Assembly: GCA_029210965.1 (NCBI GenBank)
Contig: JARGFZ010000006.1
Coordinates: 1-64,000 of the forward strand
Reading direction: 5' to 3'
Origin: a bacterium
Lineage (GTDB): Bacteria > BMS3Abin14
DNA: 64,000 nt
Below the pieces are notes generated by a model that ran no database searches, was not told the DNA's origin, and worked only from the letters and a program-made list of their open reading frames with translations. This document shows, in pieces, positions 1 to 8,302 of this stretch; position 1 is the first letter of the stretch, and every line of letters starts with the position of its first letter. Position numbers and translations under genes: made by a program.

Positions 1-54
1 CGCGAGCATCAGCATTGCTGCTGCAACAAGTAATATCGTAAAGTTCCTCTTCAT
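1..54 (-). CDS. N-terminus of an exported protein (partial)
   Basis: Eighteen codons from an ATG at position 54 run off the left edge of the window. They encode a basic start (MKRN) followed by a hydrophobic alanine/leucine-rich stretch, which is the beginning of a Sec signal peptide or lipoprotein signal. A good Shine-Dalgarno sequence (AAGGAG) lies 7-8 bases upstream of the ATG. The mature protein is outside the window, so no function can be given. Confidence 0.6.
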   Translation of the reverse strand, partial: MKRNFTILLVAAAMLMLA

Positions 55-156
55 CGATCAGCTCCTTTCCCCTCAGAAAATGTCTGCAGAATTATAGCCT
101 AAAGGTTTGAAAACGAAGTGTACATATAACATCGTTTTAAATCTACTTGTCAATAG

Positions 157-196
157 CTATGAAAAATGACCTCGGGATGTGGTTCATTTTTCATAG
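157..196 (-). terminator. 13-bp inverted repeat at the end of the acyl-CoA ligase gene
   Basis: CTATGAAAAATGA (157-169) and its exact complement (184-196) form a perfect 13-bp AT-rich stem with a 14-base loop. The left gene's TGA stop (184-186) lies inside one arm. It may act as a terminator or as a 3'-end stabilising hairpin. There is no long T-run after it, so intrinsic termination is uncertain. Confidence 0.4.
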
Positions 197-2019
197 AGGG
201 AGTCCAGCTCTTTCCAGTACCTTCGCGTGATCTCCTTGCGCTTGAGCTTGAGGGTCGGGGTCACCTCCCCATCCTCCTGGCTGAACTCCTGCTCCATGAG
301 CTTGAACTTTTTTACGCGCTCAAAGGGAGCGAACTCTTCAAGGGCCTTATCCACCCGGCGCTGGATGAGGGCGTTGATCACCGGATGATTGCACAGTTGG
401 GCGTGGGTGCTGAACTTGATCTTGTGTTCCCCGGCGTACTTTTCCACCCTCTCCCAATCCGGCACGATGAGAGCCGAGATGAATTTCCTCGCGTCACCAT
501 AAGCGAAGGCCTGGTCGATGAACTTGTCGGCCGAAAGGGCGTTCTCGATAGCGGCCGGTGCCACGTTCTTGCCCCCGGCGGTCACGATAAGTGATTTCTT
601 CCTGTCGGTGATCACGAGGAAACCGTCATCGTCAATGTGCCCGATATCTCCCGTATAAAACCAACCGTCGGCATCGATGGCCTCGGCAGTATCCTCCGGG
701 CGGTTATAATAACCCACCATTATGTTGGGACCCCTGGCCAATATCTCACCGTCCTCGACGATCTTTACCTCCACCTCGGGAATGGTGTGCCCCACCGTAC
801 CGAACTTCAGACTGTCGACAAAGTTGGCGGATATAACCGGAGATGTTTCCGTCAGGCCGTAACCTTCCAGTATAAGAAGTCCGGCGGCGTGGAAAAACTC
901 GGCGATATGTTTGTTTAAAGGCGCACCGCCGGAGATCATTAGCCTGATCCTGCCCCCAAAGGTTTCCCTAAGTTTGGAAAAAACCAGTTTGTCTGCGATC
1001 CTGTGGCCTCTGGCAAGAAAGCCTTCCACCGGCTGCCCGGCCTGGAGTCGCTGACTGACCTTGGCGCCTATTTTAAGGCAGGCCGCGAAGATCATTCTTC
1101 TCGGAAGCGCGCTCTCCCTCACACGGTCCAGGATCCGTCCGAAAGCCTTTTCGTAGATCCGGGGAACGCTCACCAGGATCGTCGGGTGGACCTCCGACAT
1201 GTTGTCTACGACAGTTTCGATGCTCTCGGCATAGTGGATGAGTCCTCCGGCATACAGGAACAGGTAAAGGGCGATGCGCTCAAACACATGGGAAAGGGGC
1301 AGGAAGGAAAGACAGCTATCTGTTTCCCCGACGTCGATGACCGCGAGAACCCCCCTCACGTTGGAGAGGAAGTTGTCGTGGGTGAGCACAACTCCCTTGG
1401 GTTCACCGGTAGTACCGGATGTGTAAATAAGAGTGGCAAAGTCGTTTTTGCGGCCTCCCGCTATTGAGCGGCCCATGCTCTCCCACACTTCGGGAGGAGC
1501 GTCACACCCCAGAGCGACAAGATCCTCAAGGTACATAACACCTTCGGGCAGCGTCCTTGACGGGATCTGGTCAAAAACGATTATCGCAGCCAGGTCCGGC
1601 AGCTCACTGCGGATCTGTAAGATACGGTCAAGGAAATCAGCATTGGATACAAAGACAGCCTTTGCGGCACTGTCCTTGAGGATATAACGGATCTGGGATG
1701 GTGTAAGGGTCCAGTAAAGAGGAACGACCACTCCCTTGGTGGCATAAATGCCGAGATCCGCAAAGGCCCATTCCGGACGATTCTCCGACAAGATGGCAAT
1801 GGAATCGCCATGACCGAGACCCAGCTGAAGAAGCCCCCTTGCCACATCCCTGTAGGCCCCGGCAAGTCTGCTCCAGGTCACGTCCACCCAGGATCCGTCC
1901 TGTTTGCTTTGCATGATGGTCCGGTCGCCGTATTTTGCTGCTCTCGCGTCCACCATCTGGACGATGGTCTCCTCCGACGAAAGGAGAGTTTTATCCTTTT
2001 TCGCTCCTGTCTCCGACAT
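184..2019 (-). CDS. Long-chain acyl-CoA synthetase (AMP-forming)
   Basis: A 611-residue member of the adenylate-forming (ANL) superfamily, of the FadD15/long-chain fatty acid:CoA ligase type. It activates a fatty acid to acyl-AMP and then acyl-CoA in the cytoplasm or at the inner membrane. The P-loop-like motif YTSGTTGEPKGV is at residues 199-210. The A5 motif GYGLTETSP, the YTGD motif and DRKKSLIVTAGGKNVAP, characteristic of the long-chain branch, follow in the expected order. Length is normal (about 600). It starts 5 bp after the stop of the GcvH-like gene, so the two are probably co-transcribed. Substrate chain length cannot be read from the sequence. Confidence 0.93.
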   Translation of the reverse strand: MSETGAKKDKTLLSSEETIVQMVDARAAKYGDRTIMQSKQDGSWVDVTWSRLAGAYRDVARGLLQLGLGHGDSIAILSENRPEWAFADLGIYATKGVVVPLYWTLTPSQIRYILKDSAAKAVFVSNADFLDRILQIRSELPDLAAIIVFDQIPSRTLPEGVMYLEDLVALGCDAPPEVWESMGRSIAGGRKNDFATLIYTSGTTGEPKGVVLTHDNFLSNVRGVLAVIDVGETDSCLSFLPLSHVFERIALYLFLYAGGLIHYAESIETVVDNMSEVHPTILVSVPRIYEKAFGRILDRVRESALPRRMIFAACLKIGAKVSQRLQAGQPVEGFLARGHRIADKLVFSKLRETFGGRIRLMISGGAPLNKHIAEFFHAAGLLILEGYGLTETSPVISANFVDSLKFGTVGHTIPEVEVKIVEDGEILARGPNIMVGYYNRPEDTAEAIDADGWFYTGDIGHIDDDGFLVITDRKKSLIVTAGGKNVAPAAIENALSADKFIDQAFAYGDARKFISALIVPDWERVEKYAGEHKIKFSTHAQLCNHPVINALIQRRVDKALEEFAPFERVKKFKLMEQEFSQEDGEVTPTLKLKRKEITRRYWKELDSLYEK

Positions 2020-2024
2020 AAGCC

Positions 2025-2420
2025 TCAGTCCTCCAAAACAAGGTCCGCGATATATTCTTCATACTCTTCCGGTGTCATAAGAAAATCGATCTGCTGAGGA
2101 TCGTCAAGTTGCACCCTGATAAGCCAGCCATCCCCGTAAGGGTCCTCGTTGATAAGTTCGGGTTCCCCCTCAAGATCTTTATTGATCCTCAATACCGTTC
2201 CAGTAACAGGAGCCGTCATGTCCGACACAGTCAATGTCGACTCTATGATACCGAAAGTTCCAGTGATCTCGATGTCATCCTCCACATCGGGCAGATCAAC
2301 AAAAATGACCTCACCAAGCTCCGACTGAAGATAATCACTCAGTCCAATGATCGCCTCGTTGCCTTCGGGTTTGACCCAGAGGTGATCCTTTGTATATCTG
2401 CAGTTTCCAGAAATGTTCAT
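2025..2420 (-). CDS. GcvH-like protein lacking the lipoylation lysine
   Basis: A 131-residue protein of the glycine cleavage H-protein/lipoyl-domain family, with the usual N-terminal YTKDHLWV and GLSDYLQSELGEVIFVDLP blocks. In true GcvH the lipoyl lysine sits in a motif like ESVKAASD. Here the aligned sequence is ESTLTVSD, with Leu63 (codon TTG) in place of the lysine and no lysine nearby. The protein therefore probably cannot carry lipoate and is unlikely to work in glycine cleavage. No gcvT or gcvP is nearby. The downstream acyl-CoA ligase, 5 bp away, is the only clear functional neighbour. The family call is sure; the function is unknown. Confidence 0.85.
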   Translation of the reverse strand: MNISGNCRYTKDHLWVKPEGNEAIIGLSDYLQSELGEVIFVDLPDVEDDIEITGTFGIIESTLTVSDMTAPVTGTVLRINKDLEGEPELINEDPYGDGWLIRVQLDDPQQIDFLMTPEEYEEYIADLVLED

Positions 2421-2552
2421 TTTTCCCCCCGCCAGTGCGTCAAAAACCCCTGAATCATCACTGAATATAGGGTGATACGATCCTGGAGCAACAAAAATTT
2501 TTACCCTGTCAATTTTGTACCCTGTTTTTACCCAGATATTCCTATGAATCTA

Positions 2553-3494
2553 TCAGGCTTTCTCTGCAGATTCACAGGAATGTTTTTCGACTCTGTTTCT
2601 TCCGTTCATTTTGGCCCTGTAGAGAGCTTTATCGGCCTGATTGACCAGACCATCCATATCCGTTTCGACACCTTCAACCAATGTGGCCACACCTATGCTG
2701 ACAGTTACATCCCCGGCTGCGGGCAAACCATCAAAATGGCAGCTCTCGATGGCAACCCTCAACCTTTCTGCAGCCCTCAAGGCACCATTGGTATCCGTAT
2801 GGGGCATGATCACCACGAACTCCTCACCCCCGTACCTGGCAACAAAATCAACCTTCCGCATAACCTCGAGCATGATCGATGCTGTTTTTTTTAAAACGGC
2901 ATCACCGCGAGGGTGGCCGTAAGTATCGTTCACAATTTTAAAACGATCCAGATCAGCCATGAGAATGCTCAGGGGATCCTCGTACCTCATGGACCGGTTG
3001 AATTCTTCCTCGAAGGACAACCTGAAAGAGCGCAGATTGGCAAGGTTGGTCAGGGAATCCCTGGTGGCCATTTCCTCCATCATGCCCCTCTGCGCCTTGA
3101 GAAGGTCCTGGAGGTGCTTGATGTGAAGCATGTTATTCAGACGGACCTTGAGAATGGAAGGGATAAACGGTTTGGAGATAAAATCGTTGGCACCGAGTTC
3201 GAACGCCTTGACCACATCGCTCACATCGGATTCCGATGTGAGCATGATAATAGGGGTGTTCATGAGACTGGGATTCGCTCTCCCAAGGCGGAGGAACTGG
3301 TAGCCGTCCATTTGCGGCATATTCAGGTCGCAACACACCACATCCACATCCTGCTCCGGATCGGAAAAAATCTTCAAACCCGACACGCCGTCCGAGGCCT
3401 GCAGAAAGCGGTTAAATTTGCCATCTGCAGTGAGGATCGATATCAATTCCTCCCGGACAGAAGCCGAATCGTCAATGATGAGAAGGGTTCCCAT
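2553..3494 (-). CDS. Response regulator with GGDEF output (diguanylate cyclase)
   Basis: About 313 residues: an N-terminal receiver (acidic pair D8/D9, phospho-acceptor D56 in CCDLNMP, K109) and a C-terminal GGDEF domain with an intact GGEEF active site (222-226). An RxxD inhibitory site (RKVD, 213-216) lies exactly five residues before it. This is the PleD/WspR-like arrangement: phosphorylation should activate synthesis of cyclic di-GMP, with product feedback. I chose the ATG at 3494, where the receiver begins; an in-frame ATG at 3539 would overlap the transaldolase gene and adds residues unlike any receiver. It lies 19 bp after the transaldolase gene and is likely co-transcribed with it. 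Confidence 0.9.
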   Translation of the reverse strand: MGTLLIIDDSASVREELISILTADGKFNRFLQASDGVSGLKIFSDPEQDVDVVCCDLNMPQMDGYQFLRLGRANPSLMNTPIIMLTSESDVSDVVKAFELGANDFISKPFIPSILKVRLNNMLHIKHLQDLLKAQRGMMEEMATRDSLTNLANLRSFRLSFEEEFNRSMRYEDPLSILMADLDRFKIVNDTYGHPRGDAVLKKTASIMLEVMRKVDFVARYGGEEFVVIMPHTDTNGALRAAERLRVAIESCHFDGLPAAGDVTVSIGVATLVEGVETDMDGLVNQADKALYRAKMNGRNRVEKHSCESAEKA

Positions 3495-3513
3495 ATCCAG
3501 TCTGCCCTCAGGT

Positions 3514-4155
3514 CTAGGGTACTTTTTTCCAGTCGGCAAGGAACTGATCTATTCCGATATCGGTAAGAGGGTGTTTTGAAAGCTGTCCGATCACCTTGAA
3601 CGGAATGGTGGCGATATCGGCCCCCAGAAGTGCGGATTCAAGCACATGGCCCGGATGGCGGACACTGGCCACTATAATTTCGCTGTCAAAATCATAGTTT
3701 TCCTTGATCTCCATGATATCCGCGATAACCTCCATCCCCGAAGCTCCAGTGTCATCAATACGACCAACGAAAGGGCTGATATAGGAAGCTCCCGCTTTGG
3801 CCGCCAGGAGGGCCTGAAGAGGTGAAAAAACAAGGGTCACGTTGGTCCGGATGCCCAACGAGTGGCAGATCCTGACAGCCTTGAGCCCCTCGGTGGTCAT
3901 GGGTACCTTGACCACAACGTTATCCCCGATCCTCACAAGATCCTGCGCCTCTTTTACCATCCCCTGGGCATCCGGGCTGACGGTTTCAAGGGAAACGGGC
4001 CCCGGGACTATTTTACATATTTCCTCAACCAGGGGACGGAACTCCCTGCCCTCCCGGGCCACGAGGGTCGGATTTGTGGTAACTCCGTCGATCAGCCCCA
4101 TATCGATAGCCTGGCGTATTTCGTCAAGGTTGGCTGTATCGAGAAAAAATTTCAT
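3514..4155 (-). CDS. tal: Transaldolase, small TalC/MipB type
   Basis: A 213-residue TIM-barrel aldolase of the fructose-6-phosphate aldolase/short transaldolase subfamily (about 215 residues; classical transaldolases exceed 315). It transfers a dihydroxyacetone unit between sugar phosphates in the pentose phosphate pathway. The N-terminus [14 protein letters not shown] and GVTTNPTL are diagnostic. The Schiff-base lysine is K83 in [13 protein letters not shown]. From sequence alone, transaldolase cannot be separated from fructose-6-phosphate aldolase, but this subtype in most bacteria is the transaldolase. It precedes the GGDEF regulator on the same strand. Confidence 0.92.
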   Translation of the reverse strand: MKFFLDTANLDEIRQAIDMGLIDGVTTNPTLVAREGREFRPLVEEICKIVPGPVSLETVSPDAQGMVKEAQDLVRIGDNVVVKVPMTTEGLKAVRICHSLGIRTNVTLVFSPLQALLAAKAGASYISPFVGRIDDTGASGMEVIADIMEIKENYDFDSEIIVASVRHPGHVLESALLGADIATIPFKVIGQLSKHPLTDIGIDQFLADWKKVP

Positions 4156-4457
4156 TCTGGACCCTCCATGTACGTGCCGTTATCAAAAAAATAATCTCGC
4201 GCAAAGACGCAAAGGGAAATGCTGTGATTCGTAATTGGAAAGGGCCAGTGATCTAAGATCCAGAATCCAAGGTCCAAGGTTAACCCTGTGTACCCTGTGG
4301 TTAGCTGGCTTTAGCCGACTTTAAGGGAACCACTGTTTCCCCCTGAATTCCGCCCTTCTCAGTGTTCTCAGTGGTGAAAAACCCACTTTTAGAGCAACCG
4401 TTGTTTAACTCTGGATTCCGGGTCCTCGTTTCACTCGGCCCGGAATGACGAGAGTGG
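4156..4457. other. Intergenic region with interspersed repeats
   Basis: This 302-bp gap has no convincing gene. It contains a short repeat (4281-4303, ending CCCTGTGGTTAG) that recurs with a hairpin inserted at 53990-54038 and 56507-56547, and an exact 40-bp palindromic repeat at 4411-4450. The promoter of the transaldolase gene must lie at its left end, but I see no consensus sequence. Confidence 0.6.
4411..4450. repeat. 40-bp palindromic interspersed repeat, copy 1
   Basis: Identical over 40 bp to 9326-9365. Its outer parts, GGATTCCGGG and CCCGGAATG, form a hairpin. Similar GGATTCC...GGAATGACG palindromes are common in intergenic DNA of many proteobacteria. It lies just downstream of the outer-membrane protein gene (stop at 4458), so it could serve as a 3'-end hairpin. 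Confidence 0.8.
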
Positions 4458-5108
4458 TTAGAACTGATAGCCAACTCCGATATTCAACATGTTCTGCCCG
4501 AAAAGGTGAGCTTCAGCATTGAAGTAAAAATTGTAATCCATGAAATAATCCACGCCAAATAAAAGGTGACCCTGGCCATTTTCATTCTCGTTCAGACCTC
4601 CTCCGTCCAGGTTGAGGAAGGAGGCGGCAAACCCGGCGTAGGCGGTGGTCCCCCCGGTCCGGCCTGATGCGATGAGGGTCAATTGGCTTTCAAAGAACTT
4701 CAGGTTATCACCGGCCTCACTGCTCTGGGACCAGCCGCCCTGGGCGTCCAGGCTTAACCGGAAACCGGTCTCGCTCTCCTGGCCCACTAAATTCAGGAGT
4801 ACTCCAACTCCGTAGGCAAAATCCAGTGACCCCTTAATGCCGCCTGCCTCCAGATCAGCAAAACCCAGCTTCACGTAGGGCATGATCCGGCCATCGGTAT
4901 CAACGACCCCCTTGATTAGGAAGGATTTGCTTGTGACTTCCTCATCCCTGACGTCCAGTGTCGAATAGCCAATGGACCCGGACAGGGTGAATTCGCTCGT
5001 ATCGGAGGTGCGTGCGGGAGCTCCCACAGACATGGCATGGGCTGAAGGAACGGGACAAAATATCGCCGTCATGACCAAAGCAATTAAACAGGCAAATAAC
5101 GATCTCAT
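4458..5108 (-). CDS. Putative outer-membrane beta-barrel protein
   Basis: About 216 residues. It begins with a clear Sec signal peptide ending SAHA. The rest alternates polar and hydrophobic residues in the manner of beta-strands (for example SGSIGYSTLDV, ISYVKLG-like and GVGVLLNL stretches) and ends in the aromatic NIGVGYQF. A terminal phenylalanine is the usual BAM recognition signal. The start at 5108 is preferred over an in-frame ATG at 5120 because GGAG lies 8 bases upstream. I do not recognise a specific family; it resembles small porin-like or OmpW/OprF-N-type barrels. It stands alone between repeat-rich gaps. Confidence 0.7.
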   Translation of the reverse strand: MRSLFACLIALVMTAIFCPVPSAHAMSVGAPARTSDTSEFTLSGSIGYSTLDVRDEEVTSKSFLIKGVVDTDGRIMPYVKLGFADLEAGGIKGSLDFAYGVGVLLNLVGQESETGFRLSLDAQGGWSQSSEAGDNLKFFESQLTLIASGRTGGTTAYAGFAASFLNLDGGGLNENENGQGHLLFGVDYFMDYNFYFNAEAHLFGQNMLNIGVGYQF

Positions 5109-5127
5109 GGGGTTCTCCATAGAATCA

Positions 5128-5235
5128 GTGATCGGTGATCGGTGATCGGTTTAAATAATCGTGATTCGTGATAAAAAACAATGATCCAAGCGTTTTTGAT
5201 CTAATTCTGAGTTCTGCATTCTGCGTTCTGCATTC
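5128..5235. repeat. Heptanucleotide arrays upstream of the barrel gene
   Basis: Two short arrays: GTGATCG repeated 3.3 times (5128-5150), and TTCTGCG/TTCTGCA units (5206-5235). Both are period 7. The first lies within 20 bp of the barrel gene's start codon, and the second sits just after the stop of the next gene. Confidence 0.8.
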
Positions 5236-5254
5236 TTTTCTCAGATCCTGGACC

Positions 5255-5503
5255 CTAGGTCCTCGGACCTTTACTATATGACACTTCACATTCCCTTGAG
5301 CAAAAATAAACCGTCTTCCCCCCCACCCGCCGCTTCAGTGCGCTGCTGAGTGGAACATACACCCCGCACTGGGGGTCGCAGACCATCTCTTCGCCTTCCA
5401 CTTTCTGCTCCCTGCTGTCCGGTGTGCCGCTGCCCATCAACTTCCGCAGCGCCCAGTAAAGTGCTCCAACGAGAATCAACCAGATCAGGATACGCAAGAG
5501 CAC
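5255..5503 (-). CDS. PP0621-family small membrane protein with cysteine cluster
   Basis: 82 residues: an N-terminal transmembrane helix (about residues 2-20), a short polar linker, then a C-terminal cysteine module with CDPQCGVYVP and, about 25 residues later, YFCSRECEVSY. This matches the conserved small PP0621-type family, in which the cysteines form a TRASH/YHS-like metal-binding knuckle. The biochemical role is unknown; metal (zinc or heavy metal) binding at the cytoplasmic face is inferred from the cysteine spacing. It follows folE on the same strand after 28 bp. Confidence 0.75.
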   Translation of the reverse strand: MLLRILIWLILVGALYWALRKLMGSGTPDSREQKVEGEEMVCDPQCGVYVPLSSALKRRVGGKTVYFCSRECEVSYSKGPRT

Positions 5504-5531
5504 AACCTCAACCAGTCAGCCACAGTTAACC

Positions 5532-6101
5532 TCACCTTCGAGAGTTCCCATGAATGAGGGACAGTGTCTCGCTCCGTGTCCTTTCATCCCTCCTGAAGGA
5601 TCCCCTCACGGCGCTGGTGACCGTTGTCGAATTAGGTTTCCGCACTCCCCTCATGGACATGCACAGATGCTCCGCCTCGATCACAACCATGACTCCCTTG
5701 GGACTGAGCCCCTCCATTATGCTGTCAGCCACCTGGGTGGTCAAGCGTTCCTGGACCTGAGGTCTGGATGCGTAAGTCTCCAGCACCCGGACGATCTTCG
5801 AAAGCCCCACGATCCGTCCCCCCTCGGGTATGTAGGCCACGTGCGCCATTCCGGCAAAGGGGAGAAGGTGGTGTTCGCACACCGAATAAAGGGGAATCTC
5901 CTTGATAAGGACCATTTCATCGTGGGACTCACCTTCTACCGGCACCAGATGCTCCATGGGGTCAAGATCAATCCCTGAGAAGATCTCAGCATAAAGGTCC
6001 GCCACCCGGCGGGGCGTATCCAGAAGTCCGGGGCGTCCGGCATCCTCACCAACACCGTCAAGGATGAGTCGAACTCCCTCCTCAATCTTCTTTCTGTCCA
6101 T
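5532..6101 (-). CDS. folE: GTP cyclohydrolase I
   Basis: 189 residues from the ATG at 6101, which has GGAGG six bases upstream; the ATG at 6119 lacks one. It converts GTP to 7,8-dihydroneopterin triphosphate, the first step to tetrahydrofolate or queuosine. The zinc ligands are visible as C75 and H78 in [10 protein letters not shown] and C147 in [11 protein letters not shown]. Length is typical. The start lies inside the 3' end of larC (20-bp overlap), so translation of the two is probably coupled. Confidence 0.95.
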   Translation of the reverse strand: MDRKKIEEGVRLILDGVGEDAGRPGLLDTPRRVADLYAEIFSGIDLDPMEHLVPVEGESHDEMVLIKEIPLYSVCEHHLLPFAGMAHVAYIPEGGRIVGLSKIVRVLETYASRPQVQERLTTQVADSIMEGLSPKGVMVVIEAEHLCMSMRGVRKPNSTTVTSAVRGSFRRDERTRSETLSLIHGNSRR

Positions 6102-7287
6102 CTCCAACCTCCGAAACATAGGCCGCCACCGCCAGGTCTCTCATCTTCGCCGCAGGGATCCCGGCCTTTTCAGCCAGCCGCTGGACATCCTCGAACTCAG
6201 GCTTGAATCGCCATTGTCCTGACGGTGATCGCCATTTTTTGAACGATACCGGGCCGTATTGGGTAATCACGACTACCATCTCCCTGTCCAGCACTGTTCG
6301 ATCGGCTCCCCAGAACCGCAGCCCGGCGCTGCCTGACACTTCGAGGACCGCATCGATAAGTGTCTGTTTTTCCCCCACGGGGGCAAGCACCCTGAGAAGG
6401 ACCCCGATCCTCCCTTTTTTTGTAAAGGCAGGGATAACATGGACCTCCCGAGCCCCGGCTGCCTGAAGAGCCTCCGTGGCAGGAGCAAGGTATTCAGGGC
6501 TTACGTCGTCGATGCCGCACTCGATGATAACTGCGCTGAGAGTTTCCTCATCCTGGGCTTTGGATGCCAGAAAAATACGCAGCAGGTTGGGAAAGCCCTT
6601 AAAGTCCCTGCTTCCCGCTCCGTTGCCCGAATGGTGGATGGTCATGGGCCCGATGGGCCCGAACTCATCCACTATTTCTTTTAAAATGGAAGCCCCGGTG
6701 GGTGTGGTCAACTCGGCATCTGGACCGTCGGCAAACACCTTCATGCCCTCCACAAGGCGTGCCGTAGCTGGAGCAGGAACCGGCATCTTTCCGTGGCTTG
6801 TCTGGACATAACCCCGGCCAAGGTTGATGGCACCACAGCGGACCTTTTCGGGATCAAAATAATTTAAGGCCGTAATGGCACCGACGATGTCGGCAAGGGT
6901 GTCCTGACCGCCCAGCTCGTGCAGGTGAACTGGACCATCGGGCAGCCCGTGAGCCTTCCTTTCGGCCTCACCCAGGGATTCCAGAGTTCGGAGAACGCGC
7001 CCAACGACAGGGCCCGGGAGCCCTGATGCGGCCACAAGGTCCACCATCTCCCCCAGGGTCCTGCTCTGGGGCCCACCGAGGATCTTTACCTGGCAGGCCA
7101 CACCGGCCAGGCCGGACCGTGTGACCGGAAGTGCCGCAAGCTCCACCTCTCCCGGTATGACAGACTCAACCGCATCGAAGATCACTTCCAATGGAACTCC
7201 CAGTGAAAGAAAGGCCCCGAGGAGCATGTCACCGGACACACCGGAAAAGGGGTCGATATAAAGAATGCTGTTATCGGAAGTAGTCAA
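6082..7287 (-). CDS. larC: LarC, nickel insertion for the nickel-pincer cofactor
   Basis: A 401-residue protein with the family's N-terminal signature [22 protein letters not shown], followed by [16 protein letters not shown] and the TPTGA block. LarC is a CTP-dependent cyclometallase that inserts nickel into the sulfur-containing pyridinium pincer nucleotide used by lactate racemase and related enzymes. In Lactobacillus two frames (larC1/larC2) are joined by frameshifting; here it is one continuous frame. The start appears to be TTG at 7287; no in-frame ATG fits. It overlaps folE. larB lies upstream on the same strand; larE and larA are not in the window. Confidence 0.9.
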   Translation of the reverse strand: MTTSDNSILYIDPFSGVSGDMLLGAFLSLGVPLEVIFDAVESVIPGEVELAALPVTRSGLAGVACQVKILGGPQSRTLGEMVDLVAASGLPGPVVGRVLRTLESLGEAERKAHGLPDGPVHLHELGGQDTLADIVGAITALNYFDPEKVRCGAINLGRGYVQTSHGKMPVPAPATARLVEGMKVFADGPDAELTTPTGASILKEIVDEFGPIGPMTIHHSGNGAGSRDFKGFPNLLRIFLASKAQDEETLSAVIIECGIDDVSPEYLAPATEALQAAGAREVHVIPAFTKKGRIGVLLRVLAPVGEKQTLIDAVLEVSGSAGLRFWGADRTVLDREMVVVITQYGPVSFKKWRSPSGQWRFKPEFEDVQRLAEKAGIPAAKMRDLAVAAYVSEVGDGQKED

Positions 7288-7371
7288 CTGTTGCTCACTT
7301 TTCTCGGCATTGGAAGGTTGTAATCTCAGATCTCAAGATTGATCAAAGATTCAATATCCAAGAACAATTGC

Positions 7372-7403
7372 GTGCACATGTGCACTGGTGCACCCGTGCA
7401 CCA
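7372..7403. repeat. Four 8-bp units of GTGCAC upstream of larC
   Basis: GTGCACAT, GTGCACTG, GTGCACCC and GTGCACCA follow one another without gaps, so four copies of the palindrome GTGCAC are spaced exactly 8 bp apart. They lie 85 bp upstream of the larC start and downstream of larB. The array is followed at 7411-7438 by a TTCACAG heptamer array. It could be an operator, or simply another of the region's short-period repeats. Confidence 0.75.
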
Positions 7404-7433
7404 AAACCCTGTTCACGTTTCACAGTTCACAGT

Positions 7434-8183
7434 TCACGATTCAATGCCTAAAATCATATGGGCCGCAACTGCCGCCCCGTAACCGTTGTCTATATTGACG
7501 ACGGTAAGGCCGCAGGCGCAGGATGCAAGCATGGTGAGCAAAGGAGTAAACCCGCCCAGAGACGCACCGTAGCCGATACTGGTTGGAACCCCTATGACGG
7601 GAACGGATACAAGACCTGCCACGACACCCGGAAGGGCGCCTTCCATGCCTGCCACTACAACGATAGCCCCAGCGCTGCTCATCTCATTGCTATGTGTGGC
7701 GAGCCTGTGGAGGCCTGCCACACCCACATCGTAAGCACGAAGTACATCCCGGCCCAGAAAAACAGCTGTTCTCGCCGCCTCTTCCGCCACAGGCAGGTCT
7801 GAAGTCCCGGCCGCAATTATAAGGAGCGGACTTCCCCCTGTCGGAGTAAGTGAACCCAGGTGGAGGGTTCGGGACTGGGGATCATGATCAGCTTCAGGCC
7901 ATCGGGCCACCACCAGGGCAGCTGCCTCCTCTGAAACCCTTGTTACCAGGACTGGATCGCCGTTGCCCGACAACCTATCAACGATACCAAGTATCTGCTC
8001 TGATGTTTTGCCCTCCCCGAAAACGGTTTCGGGGATACCGCGCCGCAAGTGGCGGTGGGTATCCAGATGTGCGTATTCCATCCTGGCCGAAGGGAAATCC
8101 ACCAGGTCGGCAAGGCCCTCATCAGGTGATGTTTCTCCGGAAGCTATGCGTTTTAATATATCTAATAGTTGTTTTCTATCCAT
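7434..8183 (-). CDS. larB: LarB, pyridinium-3,5-biscarboxylate mononucleotide synthase
   Basis: 249 residues with a C-terminal AIR-carboxylase (PurE)-like domain carrying IVVVAGMEGALPGVVAGLVSVPV, GVPTSIGYGASLGG and the terminal NIDNGYGAAVAAH, the signature of LarB. It carboxylates and hydrolyses nicotinic acid adenine dinucleotide to start the nickel-pincer cofactor pathway. It lies upstream of larC on the same strand, separated by 146 bp of repeat-rich DNA. The ribosome-binding site is weak. Confidence 0.92.
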   Translation of the reverse strand: MDRKQLLDILKRIASGETSPDEGLADLVDFPSARMEYAHLDTHRHLRRGIPETVFGEGKTSEQILGIVDRLSGNGDPVLVTRVSEEAAALVVARWPEADHDPQSRTLHLGSLTPTGGSPLLIIAAGTSDLPVAEEAARTAVFLGRDVLRAYDVGVAGLHRLATHSNEMSSAGAIVVVAGMEGALPGVVAGLVSVPVIGVPTSIGYGASLGGFTPLLTMLASCACGLTVVNIDNGYGAAVAAHMILGIES

Positions 8184-8193
8184 AGTTTTACCA

Positions 8194-8302
8194 GTGTAGG
8201 GTGTAAAGTGCAGAGTGCAGAGTAAGAATCATACAGAAAAATTCCGTGTACCCAAGTGTAACAGTGAGCAGTTCCTCTACACTCTACACATTGCACTCTG
8301 CA
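8194..8302. repeat. GTAGAGT/GCAGAGT heptamer arrays in both orientations
   Basis: Units like GTGCAGAGTGCAGAGT (8194-8223) are mirrored by CTCTACACTCTACAC and CACTCTGCACT (8275-8302), so the gap between larB and folD is bounded by arrays of the same 7-bp family in opposite orientation. The pair could fold into a long imperfect hairpin after folD. The last units touch the folD stop codon. Confidence 0.75.
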
